Translations under genes and position numbers: made by a program | The notes under the pieces: generated by a model | Seen by the model: the letters and a program-made list of their open reading frames with translations, nothing else | Database searches by the model: none | Told to the model about the DNA's origin: nothing | Source of the DNA: Paludibacteraceae bacterium | GTDB taxonomy: Bacteria > Bacteroidota > Bacteroidia > Bacteroidales > Paludibacteraceae | Reading direction: 5' to 3' | Assembly (NCBI GenBank): GCA_017527905.1 | Contig: JAFXPK010000030.1 | Span: 124,001 to 188,000 of the forward strand | DNA: 64,000 nt | Part shown: positions 25,898 through 34,740 of the stretch, one piece after another | How the letters are laid out: every line of letters begins with the position of its first letter | Position numbering within the stretch: position 1 is the stretch's first letter

Positions 25898-26680
25898 ATG
25901 AGTGATTTGATTTTCTACAGCATGGCTACAGGAAGTAGCGGCAACAGCTATTACTTCGGGGATTCTGAATGCGGATTTCTCGTGGATGTGGGAATACCGT
26001 TCAGGACCATCCGTAAAAGAATGGAGCAGATCGGCGTGCCCATGACACGCATAAAAGCGGTATTGGTCACCCACGACCACTTTGACCACGTACGTTCCGT
26101 AGGCTTTTTCAGCGAGAAACAACATATACCGATATATGCCACCCAGGCCTCCCATATCGGCATCAACACCAACTACGGCATCACCGAAAAGGTATCGCCA
26201 TGGAATCAAAAGATCCTGACGAGGGGCATTCCCCTGGAAATAGGCAAATTCTCCATCACACCCTTCTCCATCCCGCATGACAGCAAGGATAACAACGGGT
26301 TCTTCATCAAGCATGGAGATGTACGGTTCACCCTCGCGACGGACATCGGCTGCATCACGGACGATCTGAGGAACTACATCTCCATATCCGACTACCTGGT
26401 CATCGAGGCCAACCACGACGAGGAGATGCTCAAGACAGGACCATATGCGCCCCAATTGAAGGTACGCATCATGGGTGGGGGAGGTCACCTCAACAACCAA
26501 CAGGCGGCGGATGTCGTGTCGCAATATGCCTCCCCATTCCTGAAAAAGGTTTTCCTCTGCCACCTCAGCAAAACGAATAACAGCCCCGAAATAGCCTTGT
26601 CAACCGTACAAAAAGCTATTAAGACGAACACTGAAGTCATCGTGCTCAAACGGAGCGAAGGCATGTTGTTCAACCTTTAA
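25898..26680 (+). CDS. metallo-beta-lactamase fold hydrolase (YycJ/VicX-like)
   Basis: A 260-residue cytoplasmic protein with the beta-lactamase-fold metal motif VTHDHFDHV (HxHxDH), preceded by SGSSGNSYY-like sequence (ATGSSGNSYYFG) typical of the YycJ branch. Later ligands are IPHDS, ATDIG, EANHDEEM and HLSKTNNSPE. YycJ-type proteins are linked to DNA repair or cell-wall signalling in Firmicutes, but the Bacteroidota role is unclear. It follows the transglycosylase gene. Confidence 0.87.
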   Translation: MSDLIFYSMATGSSGNSYYFGDSECGFLVDVGIPFRTIRKRMEQIGVPMTRIKAVLVTHDHFDHVRSVGFFSEKQHIPIYATQASHIGINTNYGITEKVSPWNQKILTRGIPLEIGKFSITPFSIPHDSKDNNGFFIKHGDVRFTLATDIGCITDDLRNYISISDYLVIEANHDEEMLKTGPYAPQLKVRIMGGGGHLNNQQAADVVSQYASPFLKKVFLCHLSKTNNSPEIALSTVQKAIKTNTEVIVLKRSEGMLFNL

Positions 26681-26747
26681 ATAACCATAAACAAATTTAT
26701 GACGGGAACGTCCACAGTACAAGTATAATCCTTTCATTTCCAATAAT

Positions 26748-27572
26748 ATGAGCAAAGAAAACATCGTCTTCCTAACAGGAGGAAGCGCAGGTCTAGGCAA
26801 AGCGACCGCCGAACTATTGATGCGAAACGGCTACACAGTCTACTCCGCCTCCCGCAGATTGGCGGAGCGTCAGGAAGACCCCAACCACCAAGGGAAAATC
26901 ATACCGCTACAAATGGATGTGACGGACACCCACAGCATAGCGACCGCAGTGGCCGAAGTTATGGAAAAGGAGGGAAGGATAGACATACTCATCTGCAATG
27001 CGGGGAACGGCATAGCAGGCGCAATAGAGGATACATCGGCGGAAGAGGCCAAATTCCAGTTCGAGACCAATTTTTTCGGGACGGTAAACGTCGTCCATGA
27101 GATTCTGCCCATCATGAGGAAACAAATGAAGGGGAAAATCATCACCACCTCGTCCGTGGCGGGCTTCATCCCCATCCCTTACCAAGGATTCTATTCCGCC
27201 AGCAAAGCGGCCGTCAAAATATTCACGCAGACGCTCTCCATAGAGATGAAACCTTTCAACGTACAATGCTGCTGCGTGATGCCCGGCGACGCGAAGACGG
27301 AATTCACCCAAAGCAGAAAGTTCACCCAGGCATCCCAAGCACCCGAATCCGTCTATACTGAAAAGATGAACAAGGCGGTCGGCATCATGGCGCACGACGA
27401 ACAAAACGGAATGCTACCCGTCGAAATATCCAAGGCGATCCTAACACAAATACGCAAGAAAAAAATGTCGGCGGTCTCCATTCCTGGCATTAAATACAAA
27501 GTCATTTCCTTTGCGTTCAGGCTGGTCCCAAATAAGTTCCTGCTATTCGTTGTTGATAAGTTGTATTCATAA
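26748..27572 (+). CDS. short-chain dehydrogenase/reductase
   Basis: A classical SDR, 274 residues. Cofactor motif TGGSAGLG, NNAG-type motif CNAGNG, catalytic Ser in SSVAGF, and YSASK as Tyr/Lys pair. The C-terminal end has a short hydrophobic stretch (FLLFVVDKLYS), so it may touch membranes. Substrate unknown. No close functional neighbour. Confidence 0.87.
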   Translation: MSKENIVFLTGGSAGLGKATAELLMRNGYTVYSASRRLAERQEDPNHQGKIIPLQMDVTDTHSIATAVAEVMEKEGRIDILICNAGNGIAGAIEDTSAEEAKFQFETNFFGTVNVVHEILPIMRKQMKGKIITTSSVAGFIPIPYQGFYSASKAAVKIFTQTLSIEMKPFNVQCCCVMPGDAKTEFTQSRKFTQASQAPESVYTEKMNKAVGIMAHDEQNGMLPVEISKAILTQIRKKKMSAVSIPGIKYKVISFAFRLVPNKFLLFVVDKLYS

Positions 27573-27675
27573 TACAACTTTATTAACTTCTGATAATCAA
27601 TACAATACAAAATCGTCCATACATTTTATCCATGTTATTTGACAAAATAATCCATGGATTTGGGAAAATATTACA

Positions 27676-27705
27676 TATGAGGGAAGCGCTTCTCTCATAC
27701 CTTTG
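27676..27705 (+). promoter_or_regulatory. 24-base palindrome overlapping a -7 box
   Basis: TATGAGGGAAGC (27676-27687) and GCTTCTCTCATA (27688-27699) form an inverted repeat with one mismatch in twelve. The -7 box TACCTTTG (27698-27705) starts on its last two bases. This placement is that of an operator. Confidence 0.5.
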
Positions 27706-27711
27706 CATATG

Positions 27712-27903
27712 TCGATGAGGAAATAATGTAAGCAAAACGAATACGGAATTTTTTCGGACTATTTCCCAAGGCTGGACGGATAAAGATTTTTATGAAAACT
27801 ATATATTGAATAACTTTTAGAAAACCACGTAACTAAACTTTAATTGCGTATTTCTACAGTTAGTTTGCAAAAAAGAGGGGTTGATGAAACTCCTTTTTTT
27901 TTG
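27712..27903 (+). ncRNA. candidate small RNA of about 190 bases
   Basis: Between the TACCTTTG box and a hairpin with a nine-T run there is no usable open frame. The predicted transcript would be free-standing. Its family is unknown; 6S-like or regulatory RNA are possibilities. Confidence 0.35.
27868..27903 (+). terminator. terminator of the small RNA candidate
   Basis: GAGGGGTT, loop GATG, AAACTCC and a long T-run; the stem includes one bulge and two G-U pairs. Confidence 0.6.
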
Positions 27904-28324
27904 CGCATACGTTACAGTTCATTACCTTCTCTTTAGCATTTACATTCTCTTTACCTTCGCGGAACATTCAGTAAGCTACCAACCGAGACACGCATCTTCA
28001 AACCAGGCAGAGCAAAACGGAACATGAGCCCCTCTACAACCCCTCCAATAGCAGCTTCGGACTGGCCATGTCAATTGACATTTAAACGAAGAAACGACAA
28101 TAAACCACTTAATCAACACAACCATCGAATTTTTTTTCGACAAAACGTATCTTGTTTCCAAAAAAATAGTACATTTGCGGAGCTTGTGGAAAAGAGAATG
28201 AGAATATAGCGAAAGAATCGGGGACGGCAATGATAGAGAGACTTGTCCAGCCTGCCCGATAGACAAAGCATAAGTATAAATTAATTACATAGTGTGTTTT
28301 ATTTGTTTTTATTAATTATTGATT

Positions 28325-29710
28325 ATGTATCCTAACGAAGAAGAATGGCAAAAAGATTCCGGGAGGAACTACAGTGCCGAGAACAATGAGGGGGAACCTC
28401 AACGAGAGAGAAAAAGTTTCAACCCTAACTTCAGCAATGATAACCGGGTAGTGAGAAACAATGCGGACCCTTCTATGAAACGTCCTAGAAGGAGAATAGG
28501 GGAGTCAACACGCTACAACATGGAAAACGACGGCGAATACCAGAACAGTCGTCCTTACCGTCCGAACAACCGTTACAACAACGGTGGCGGATATGGCAAC
28601 AACGGTGGCGGGTACAACAATGGTGGCGGATATAACAACCGCAACTACAACAACTACCGCGACAACCGTGACAACCGTGACAACGACAACCAAGGAAACG
28701 GCAACTACGACGGTGATTATCGCCCGAACAACCGTGGCGGCTACAACAACAACCGTGGCGGCGGATATAACAACAACCGTGGCGGCGGTTACAACAACAA
28801 CCGTGGCGGCGGCTACAACAACAACCGTGGCGGCGGATATAACAACAACCGTGGCGGCGGTTACAACAACAACCGTGGCGGCGGCTACAACAACAACAAC
28901 CGTGGCGGCGGATTCAAGAAGGGTGGTAACAACAAACAATTCAAAAATATCACAAGACCAATCGAATACCGCTCCATCGTGGAGGATCCAAACGAACAGA
29001 TCCGTCTGAACAAGTTCCTCGCCAACGCGGGTATCTGCTCACGTCGTGAGGCTGACGAACTGATCCAAGCTGGTGTTGTGACGGTTAACGGTGTGAATGT
29101 CAGCGAATTGGGAACAAAGATTCTCCGTGGCGACAAGGTCATGATCCACGATCAATTGGTTTCCCCGGACAAGAGGATCTACCTCTTGCTGAACAAACCA
29201 AAAGACTGCGTCACTTCCAACGACGATCCATACGCAAAATTGACGGTGTTGGACATCGTGAAGAACGCTTGCCACGAACGTATCTACCCTGTAGGTCGTC
29301 TCGATAGGAACACGACGGGTGTGTTGCTCCTCACCAACGACGGTGACTTGGCTGCCAAACTGACCCATCCGAAGTATAACAAGAAGAAGATTTACCAAGT
29401 AACCTTGGACAAAGGCCTAACACAGGATGACTACGACAAGATCATGTCGGGCATCATGCTGGAGGACGGAGAGATCAAAGCCGACGAGATCAGCTTCTTG
29501 GACGAGGACGAGCACAGAAAAATCGGTATCGAGATCCACTCGGGAAGAAACCGTATCGTCCGCAGAATCTTCGAGCACTTGGGCTACAAGGTGGTTCGCC
29601 TGGATAGGGTCTACTTCGCAGGTTTGACGAAGAAGAACCTCAAACGCGGACAATGGAGATTCCTCTCCGAGAAGGAAGTGAATATGTTGCGCATGGGCGC
29701 ATTCGAGTAA
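28325..29710 (+). CDS. rluB: RluB-type pseudouridine synthase with Gly/Tyr/Asn/Arg repeat arm
   Basis: A 461-residue protein. Residues about 215-461 are a standard RsuA/RluB enzyme: an S4 RNA-binding domain (RLNKFLANAGICSRREADEL), then the catalytic domain with active-site Asp in GRLDRNTTGVLL. It makes a pseudouridine in 23S rRNA. The first 210 residues are a low-complexity arm rich in Gly, Tyr, Asn and Arg, with about seven copies of GGGYNNNR. This resembles RGG/RNA-binding arms. The ATG at 28325 is preferred over TTG at 28319. purA follows 17 bases downstream. Confidence 0.9.
   Translation: MYPNEEEWQKDSGRNYSAENNEGEPQRERKSFNPNFSNDNRVVRNNADPSMKRPRRRIGESTRYNMENDGEYQNSRPYRPNNRYNNGGGYGNNGGGYNNGGGYNNRNYNNYRDNRDNRDNDNQGNGNYDGDYRPNNRGGYNNNRGGGYNNNRGGGYNNNRGGGYNNNRGGGYNNNRGGGYNNNRGGGYNNNNRGGGFKKGGNNKQFKNITRPIEYRSIVEDPNEQIRLNKFLANAGICSRREADELIQAGVVTVNGVNVSELGTKILRGDKVMIHDQLVSPDKRIYLLLNKPKDCVTSNDDPYAKLTVLDIVKNACHERIYPVGRLDRNTTGVLLLTNDGDLAAKLTHPKYNKKKIYQVTLDKGLTQDDYDKIMSGIMLEDGEIKADEISFLDEDEHRKIGIEIHSGRNRIVRRIFEHLGYKVVRLDRVYFAGLTKKNLKRGQWRFLSEKEVNMLRMGAFE
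28735..28917 (+). repeat. 24-base tandem repeat inside rluB
   Basis: Seven in-frame copies encoding GGGYNNNR, with period 24. Codon choice alternates GGA-TAT, GGT-TAC, GGC-TAC and then repeats, showing a 72-base higher-order unit duplicated once. Confidence 0.85.
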
Positions 29711-29727
29711 AATAAATTGCATATCAA

Positions 29728-31005
29728 ATGAAAGTTGACGTATTGTTAGGTCTTCAATGGGGAGACGAGGGTAAGGGAAAAGTGGTTGACGTGTTGACAC
29801 CCAGCTACGACGTCGTTACTCGTTTCCAAGGAGGACCAAATGCCGGACATACTCTCGAATTCGAAGGTCAGAAGTATGTGTTGCGCTCGATTCCGTCTGG
29901 TATCTTCCAAGGCGGAAAGGTGAATGTGATCGGTAATGGTGTGGTGCTAGATCCTGCTCTCTTCAAGAAAGAGGTGGAGGAGTTGGAGAAATCCGGCCAT
30001 GACCTGAAAAGCAGATTGTACATCTCCAAGAAGGCGCACTTGATTTTACCGACCCACCGTCTGCTGGACGCCGCCTACGAATCCGCCAAGGGTTCCTCTA
30101 AGATTGGCACCACCGGCAAGGGCATCGGACCTACTTACACGGACAAGATCAGCAGAAACGGTCTCCGCGTGGGCGACCTGCTGAATAACTTCGAGGAGAA
30201 GTACAACAAGGCTATATCAAGACATAAGGAGATCCTAAGCCATTACGATTTCCAATACGACTTGGCTCCGATCGAGAAGGATTGGTTCGAGGGCGTGCAG
30301 AAACTGAAGGAGTTCCAATTCATCGACAGCGAATACGAACTGAACGGCATGCTCGCCGAAGGCAAGACCATCCTCGCGGAGGGTGCCCAGGGTACCATGC
30401 TGGACGTGGACTTCGGTTCTTACCCGTTCGTGACCTCCTCCAACACGATCTGCGCAGGCGCATGCACAGGCTTGGGCGTCGCTCCGAACAAAATAGGTGA
30501 CGTCTTCGGTATCTTCAAGGCTTACTGCACACGCGTGGGCTCTGGTCCGTTCCCTACCGAATTGTTCGACGAGACCGGAAAGACAATCCGTGACCTCGGA
30601 CATGAGTACGGAGCCGTGACGGGTCGTGAGCGCCGCTGCGGTTGGATCGACCTCGTCGCCCTGAAGTATGCGGTCATGATCAACGGTGTGACCAAACTGA
30701 TCATGATGAAGAGCGATGTGTTGGATGGCTTCGATAAAATCAAGGCTTGCGTGGCCTACAAGGTGAATGGTGTCGAGACCGACGAGTTTCCTTTCGATGT
30801 GACGGAAGGCTCGGTGGAACCAATCTACCAAGAGATGGATGGATGGAAGACTAAAATGTCTGCCATGAAGAGCGAAAACGAATTCCCTGAAGAATTCAAC
30901 GCTTACCTCGATTTCTTGGAAGATTACCTCGAAGTGCCTATCAAAATCGTCTCCGTCGGTCCAGACCGCGAACAGACGATCATCCGATACCGCGACTTTG
31001 AATAA
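29728..31005 (+). CDS. purA: adenylosuccinate synthetase
   Basis: A cytoplasmic GTP-dependent enzyme that condenses IMP and aspartate, the first step to AMP. The N-terminus VDVLLGLQWGDEGKGK contains the GTP/catalytic loop with the essential Asp, followed by FQGGPNAGHT. TGKGIGPTYTDKI and GYP-style EGAQGTMLDVDFGSYPFV are also present. At 425 residues it is full length. It follows rluB by 17 bases and probably shares its transcript. A palindromic repeat after it may act as a terminator. Confidence 0.97.
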   Translation: MKVDVLLGLQWGDEGKGKVVDVLTPSYDVVTRFQGGPNAGHTLEFEGQKYVLRSIPSGIFQGGKVNVIGNGVVLDPALFKKEVEELEKSGHDLKSRLYISKKAHLILPTHRLLDAAYESAKGSSKIGTTGKGIGPTYTDKISRNGLRVGDLLNNFEEKYNKAISRHKEILSHYDFQYDLAPIEKDWFEGVQKLKEFQFIDSEYELNGMLAEGKTILAEGAQGTMLDVDFGSYPFVTSSNTICAGACTGLGVAPNKIGDVFGIFKAYCTRVGSGPFPTELFDETGKTIRDLGHEYGAVTGRERRCGWIDLVALKYAVMINGVTKLIMMKSDVLDGFDKIKACVAYKVNGVETDEFPFDVTEGSVEPIYQEMDGWKTKMSAMKSENEFPEEFNAYLDFLEDYLEVPIKIVSVGPDREQTIIRYRDFE

Positions 31006-31049
31006 TAGGTACGGTTGGCCCGAAAAATCTTTCTGTACGATACCATCTC

Positions 31050-31114
31050 GTAGGGGCGAAAAATTTTTCGATAAAATACCGTAGGGGCGAAAAATATTTC
31101 GCCCCTACATTTTT
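31050..31114. repeat. GTAGGGGCGAAA palindromic repeat (1.5 copies)
   Basis: A half copy (31050-31070) is followed by a full hairpin, GTAGGGGCGAAA (31081-31092), loop AATA, TTTCGCCCCTAC (31097-31108), then a T-run. It likely doubles as the purA terminator. Confidence 0.85.
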
Positions 31115-31135
31115 TAAACATAATTGATACATCCT

Positions 31136-32800
31136 ATGGAATTCATCATCAATCTTTTTGCGGGAACAAACATTGCCTCGACATTGATCTACCTATGTAT
31201 CACCGCCTTTTTAGGTCTGACATTAGGCAAGATATCCATCAAGGGCATTCGTTTGGGCATCGCTGGCGTCCTGTTCGTGGGAATATTCCTGGCCCACGCC
31301 AAGGGATTCTTCGGCTCCACTCCGCTCGACGCGCAGATATTAGGCTTCGTAAAGGAATTCGGACTGATACTCTTCGTCTACTCCATCGGTATCGACGTGG
31401 GTCCTCGTTTCGCGGGCTCTTTCAAGAACGATGGTATGAAACTGAACCTGCTGGCCGTCGGCTACATCGTCGCGGGTGTGATCGCCACGATCTGCGTCTA
31501 CTACGCGACGGGGCTGGACAAATCCGTGATCGTGGGTATCCTCTCCGGAGCCGTCACCAACACGCCTAGCTTGGGCGCCGCGCAACAAGCTCTCGGCACG
31601 GACGCTTTGGGCATCGAGCAATCGGGTATGGCTTACGCGATGGCTTATCCTTTCGGCGTGATCGGTATCATATCGACCATGCTCCTCATCAGGGCTATCT
31701 TCAAAGTAAAGGTCAAGGACGAGGCCGACAAATATACCGAGCAAATAGCCAACAACAAACGTGGCAAACTGGAAAGCGTGCAGGTGAAGGTCACCAACAC
31801 CAACCTGATCGGCAGGACCATAGGCGACTTCAAGAACATGTTCGGCCAAAACTTCGTACTCTCCCGTGTGTTGCACAACGACCGCTTCGACATCCTGCAC
31901 GACGACGATGTGCTGCAGGAGGGCGACGTCCTCTTCGGTGTCTCCAACAAGGACTACGTGCCTAGCTTGGAGATGGCGGTGGGTCCTGTGGAACTAGGCA
32001 TGAAACGTGAGGTAGACGGGGCGCTGGCCATGTTCGAGGTGTTGGTCACCAACAGGAAGATCGCGGGAAGGACCATCGAGCAGATCGGTATCTACAGACG
32101 CTACGAAGCCAATATCACCCGTATTTTCCGCGCCGGCATGGAGATCTTGCCTACACTGGATACCACAGTCGAACTGGGTGATACCGTGCGCGTGGTGGGA
32201 AAGAAAACGTTGTTGCCTGAGATCCAAAAGGAGATAGGCAACTCGCTCCAGCAATTGGCCGTTCCGAACGTCGTGGCTATCTTCCTCGGAATCTTCCTCG
32301 GTATCCTGCTGGGAAGCGTTCCGTTCGCCATTCCAGGACTTCCAGCCTCCGCTAAACTGGGCTTGGCCGGTGGTCCGCTGATCGTGGCGCTGATCCTTGG
32401 CCATAAGGGTAGGGTGTTCGACATCAATTTCTACATGACCCCAGGCGCGAACGCACTGATGAAGGAATTGGGCATCATCCTCTTCCTGGGTAGCGTGGGA
32501 CTCTCCTCCGGTACCAATTTCGTGGAGACATTCTCTAACGGAGGCTACGTTTGGATGCTCTACGGTATGATCATCACCTTCGTGCCTGCGATACTCATTT
32601 CGGTCACCGCACGCATCATGAAGATCAATTACCTGAAGATCTGCGGACTCCTCTCCGGCGTGACCACCAATCCACCGGCCTTGGAGTATGCCAACTCCAT
32701 CGCACCCGTGCAGGCGCAATCCACCGCCTATGCTACGGTATATCCGTTGACGATGTTCCTGCGCATCCTGTCCGCGCAAATACTGGTTTTGATTTTGTAG
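31136..32800 (+). CDS. YidE/AspT-type transporter with TrkA-C domains
   Basis: A 554-residue inner-membrane protein of the aspartate:alanine exchanger family. An N-terminal block of about five helices (residues 1-190) and a related C-terminal block (about 370-554) surround two RCK_C/TrkA-C regulatory domains (about 205-365; GRTIGDFKNM and AGRTIEQIG). TNTPSLGAAQQAL and TNPPALEYANS are the duplicated family motif. It probably transports a small dicarboxylate or amino acid, not identifiable here. ATG at 31136 is preferred to TTG at 31124. Palindromic repeats of one family flank it. Confidence 0.88.
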   Translation: MEFIINLFAGTNIASTLIYLCITAFLGLTLGKISIKGIRLGIAGVLFVGIFLAHAKGFFGSTPLDAQILGFVKEFGLILFVYSIGIDVGPRFAGSFKNDGMKLNLLAVGYIVAGVIATICVYYATGLDKSVIVGILSGAVTNTPSLGAAQQALGTDALGIEQSGMAYAMAYPFGVIGIISTMLLIRAIFKVKVKDEADKYTEQIANNKRGKLESVQVKVTNTNLIGRTIGDFKNMFGQNFVLSRVLHNDRFDILHDDDVLQEGDVLFGVSNKDYVPSLEMAVGPVELGMKREVDGALAMFEVLVTNRKIAGRTIEQIGIYRRYEANITRIFRAGMEILPTLDTTVELGDTVRVVGKKTLLPEIQKEIGNSLQQLAVPNVVAIFLGIFLGILLGSVPFAIPGLPASAKLGLAGGPLIVALILGHKGRVFDINFYMTPGANALMKELGIILFLGSVGLSSGTNFVETFSNGGYVWMLYGMIITFVPAILISVTARIMKINYLKICGLLSGVTTNPPALEYANSIAPVQAQSTAYATVYPLTMFLRILSAQILVLIL

Positions 32801-32827
32801 GGCAAAAAACATTACATACAAAACAAC

Positions 32828-32862
32828 GTAGGGGCGAAAAATTTTTCGCCCCTATATTTTTT
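32828..32862. repeat. GTAGGGGCGAAA palindromic repeat
   Basis: GTAGGGGCGAAAA (32828-32840) pairs with the following ATTTTTCGCCCCTAT, then a T-run. Same family as 31050-31114, and probably the transporter's terminator. Confidence 0.85.
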
Positions 32863-33022
32863 CTCCAATATTACAGTACTCCCCATTTCTTGACAACTTG
32901 GTTAATACTTTTTCTCTTCCCATCGTTTTTAGATTTTTATAAATTTACATTTTTATCTGTACCTTTATCGTTATCTAAATTTTTGGGAGCATTATAAATA
33001 GTAAAGTCATAATTGAATTGTC

Positions 33023-33775
33023 ATGAAAAATTTTGTTTTTGGATTCTTGCTTTTTATAGTAGTTTTTGAGTGCAATGCAACCGGAACTTATAAAACTCAT
33101 AAACAGTGTATGCAAGGTATGTGGCTTCGGGAAAGCATGAACCAAATGGATTTTAAAATAATAAAAGGGAATACTTCTTTAAATTGTCATTTTGGACTCT
33201 ATGAATTTGATGATGATCCTGTTTATTATTATACTATTGTAGGTTTCGCTGATTCTAGTAAAGTTGATACGACTTCTTATACAGCGACTATATCCACAGT
33301 AGAGTTTCTTGAAGCAGAAAACGGATATAGGTTTGAAATAGATTCGGATGTTAAGGAAGATGAATTTTTGAAAACGCAGAATGAGTGTCGTTATGCAAGA
33401 AAATGGTATGAAGACTCATATTGTGATGAGTATGTGTTTTGGTTTTCTATTACAGAAGATGGTTATTTTAGAGTTGATAATTTTCCCCCATATTTTATGA
33501 ATTATATATGTGTTCATCATGAAGATGATTTGAAATATTTTTTCAATTTAAGTAGAAAAGATTTTAAGTTAGGTGTAGTTTGTATGGATAGTACTATCGT
33601 ATATGATGAAAACAAGAAGGAGACTGAACGAAAATTAAAGTATGGTGAGATTGTAACTGTTTTAGGAAAGTCCAAAGATTTTATTAAGTTTAAACTTGAA
33701 CGATTAGCGGATGATCCAGTTGTTGGTTATATCAAGAAAGAGAATCTTGATTTAAATTGGTATAAATCAAAGTAA
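33023..33775 (+). CDS. exported array protein 1 (QGxW/GYIKK family)
   Basis: The first of five paralogues; 250 residues with a signal peptide to about residue 20. The mature part starts CMQGMWLRE, contains a CVHHEDDLKYFFNL segment that recurs in copy 2 as AYRKDDLKYFD, and ends VVGYIKKENLDLNW in a likely SH3-like fold. Several cysteines fit an oxidising compartment. I recognise no known family. Base composition is far more AT-rich than in core genes, suggesting transfer. A TACCTTTA box near 32960 may serve the array. A short frame, then copy 2, follows 62 bases after its stop. Confidence 0.75.
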   Translation: MKNFVFGFLLFIVVFECNATGTYKTHKQCMQGMWLRESMNQMDFKIIKGNTSLNCHFGLYEFDDDPVYYYTIVGFADSSKVDTTSYTATISTVEFLEAENGYRFEIDSDVKEDEFLKTQNECRYARKWYEDSYCDEYVFWFSITEDGYFRVDNFPPYFMNYICVHHEDDLKYFFNLSRKDFKLGVVCMDSTIVYDENKKETERKLKYGEIVTVLGKSKDFIKFKLERLADDPVVGYIKKENLDLNWYKSK

Positions 33776-33781
33776 TTTTGT

Positions 33782-33826
33782 ATGACGAAGATAAACTATA
33801 AGGTAATTAAAAATTGGTTTAAATAA
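33782..33826 (+). other. short ORF remnant before array gene 2
   Basis: A 14-codon frame ending KVIKNWFK, which stops 11 bases before the next ATG. Its end resembles that of the remnant before gene 3 (AVKNVLIK). Possibly the end of a decayed gene; chance is also possible at this length. Confidence 0.2.
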
Positions 33827-33837
33827 TAAGTTTTAAA

Positions 33838-34554
33838 ATGAGGTTGAATTTTTTTATTTTATATATGTTGTTATTCTTCCTAAATGTAGAATCAAGTACG
33901 GCAACTGATTTAGACTGTATTCAAGGAGTTTGGGAAATAAGAAATGATGAAAATTCTTATCAATCAGAGTATATAGTATATAAAGACCATACTGGTTTGT
34001 CTATTATTCTAGATTCAGCAGGAATCGTGTCCCTTATTTCATATTCTACTGTTGGCTTTTTCGATACTGACGATCTTAATCAAGATGTTGATGAGAAATC
34101 TTTATTAGAGTCTAACACTGGAGATATGTTTGAGTATCTCGATACGTTGAAACAGGAATCATTATCCTTTAACACAAAATTAAATGATCCTTTATTTTAT
34201 AGAGTAGAGTGTTCATTTTGTTCAAGTGAAGTATTGGTTAGTGGATGCCAACCTACAGCTTTCTATAGGAAAAGGGTAAAGCTGCCTTCTCCTATAATCA
34301 ATTATCTAATTGCTTATAGGAAAGATGATTTGAAATATTTTGATATAGAATATGAAGATCATGACGTTTGTTCGGTCCTACCAGAGAAAATTATTTATGA
34401 TTTGAATTTTAAGCCTGTTTCTGGCTTTGATACAAGTAATGTCTTGCTTTCTATCATTGGTAAAAAAGGGAGTTTTTATAAGTTTGAATATGAATCTTTA
34501 GATGGAAAAAAAATGATTGGTTATGTTAAAAAGAAGGATGTAGAAATAAAATAG
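33838..34554 (+). CDS. exported array protein 2 (QGxW/GYIKK family)
   Basis: A 238-residue paralogue. It has a signal peptide, a mature start DLDCIQGVWEIR, a middle section with SFCSSEVLVSGC (two cysteines eight apart), AYRKDDLKYFD and an end MIGYVKKKDVEIK. Conservation with its neighbours is limited to these blocks, so the copies are old or fast-evolving. The first motif resembles the opening strand of lipocalin-like barrels (L-x-G-x-W). Function unknown. Confidence 0.75.
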   Translation: MRLNFFILYMLLFFLNVESSTATDLDCIQGVWEIRNDENSYQSEYIVYKDHTGLSIILDSAGIVSLISYSTVGFFDTDDLNQDVDEKSLLESNTGDMFEYLDTLKQESLSFNTKLNDPLFYRVECSFCSSEVLVSGCQPTAFYRKRVKLPSPIINYLIAYRKDDLKYFDIEYEDHDVCSVLPEKIIYDLNFKPVSGFDTSNVLLSIIGKKGSFYKFEYESLDGKKMIGYVKKKDVEIK

Positions 34555-34628
34555 TGTAATGATTATGCGAATGACATAACTGATGGTCAAATAGAAAGGA
34601 TCCGAATTTCTCAGATGAGACCATAAAA

Positions 34629-34733
34629 ATGGTTGGAGGTGCTGTGAATAGAGGAGGAATTAAAAATGACCCCTTTGAGGGAACAGACAGAAAAAAGAAA
34701 ACAGAAGCTGTAAAAAATGTTTTAATTAAATAG
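34629..34733 (+). other. short ORF remnant before array gene 3
   Basis: An ATG frame of 34 residues (open without ATG from 34584). It contains ETIKMVGGAVNRGG and ends KTEAVKNVLIK, stopping 7 bases before the next ATG. It looks like the C-terminal piece of a larger, now absent protein. It has weak likeness to the frame at 35448. Confidence 0.35.
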
Positions 34734-34740
34734 TTTAGCA

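Larger units (their letters stand above)
27573..28324. other. long spacer with small RNA candidate and rluB leader
   Basis: No convincing gene here. The upstream half holds a palindrome and promoter box (27676-27705) and a terminator (27868-27903). The remaining part up to the rluB start has a TACATTTG box at 28170-28177, which would give rluB a leader of about 140 bases. Confidence 0.55.

Noticed and set aside
27976-28266. 96-codon minus-strand frame before rluB
   Set aside because: No start context, no recognisable protein pattern, inside the rluB leader.
28735-28917. CRISPR-like tandem repeats
   Set aside because: In-frame coding repeats without spacers.
28505-28939. Minus-strand Val/Ala/Thr-rich frame in rluB repeats
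   Set aside because: Produced by reading the repeat backwards.
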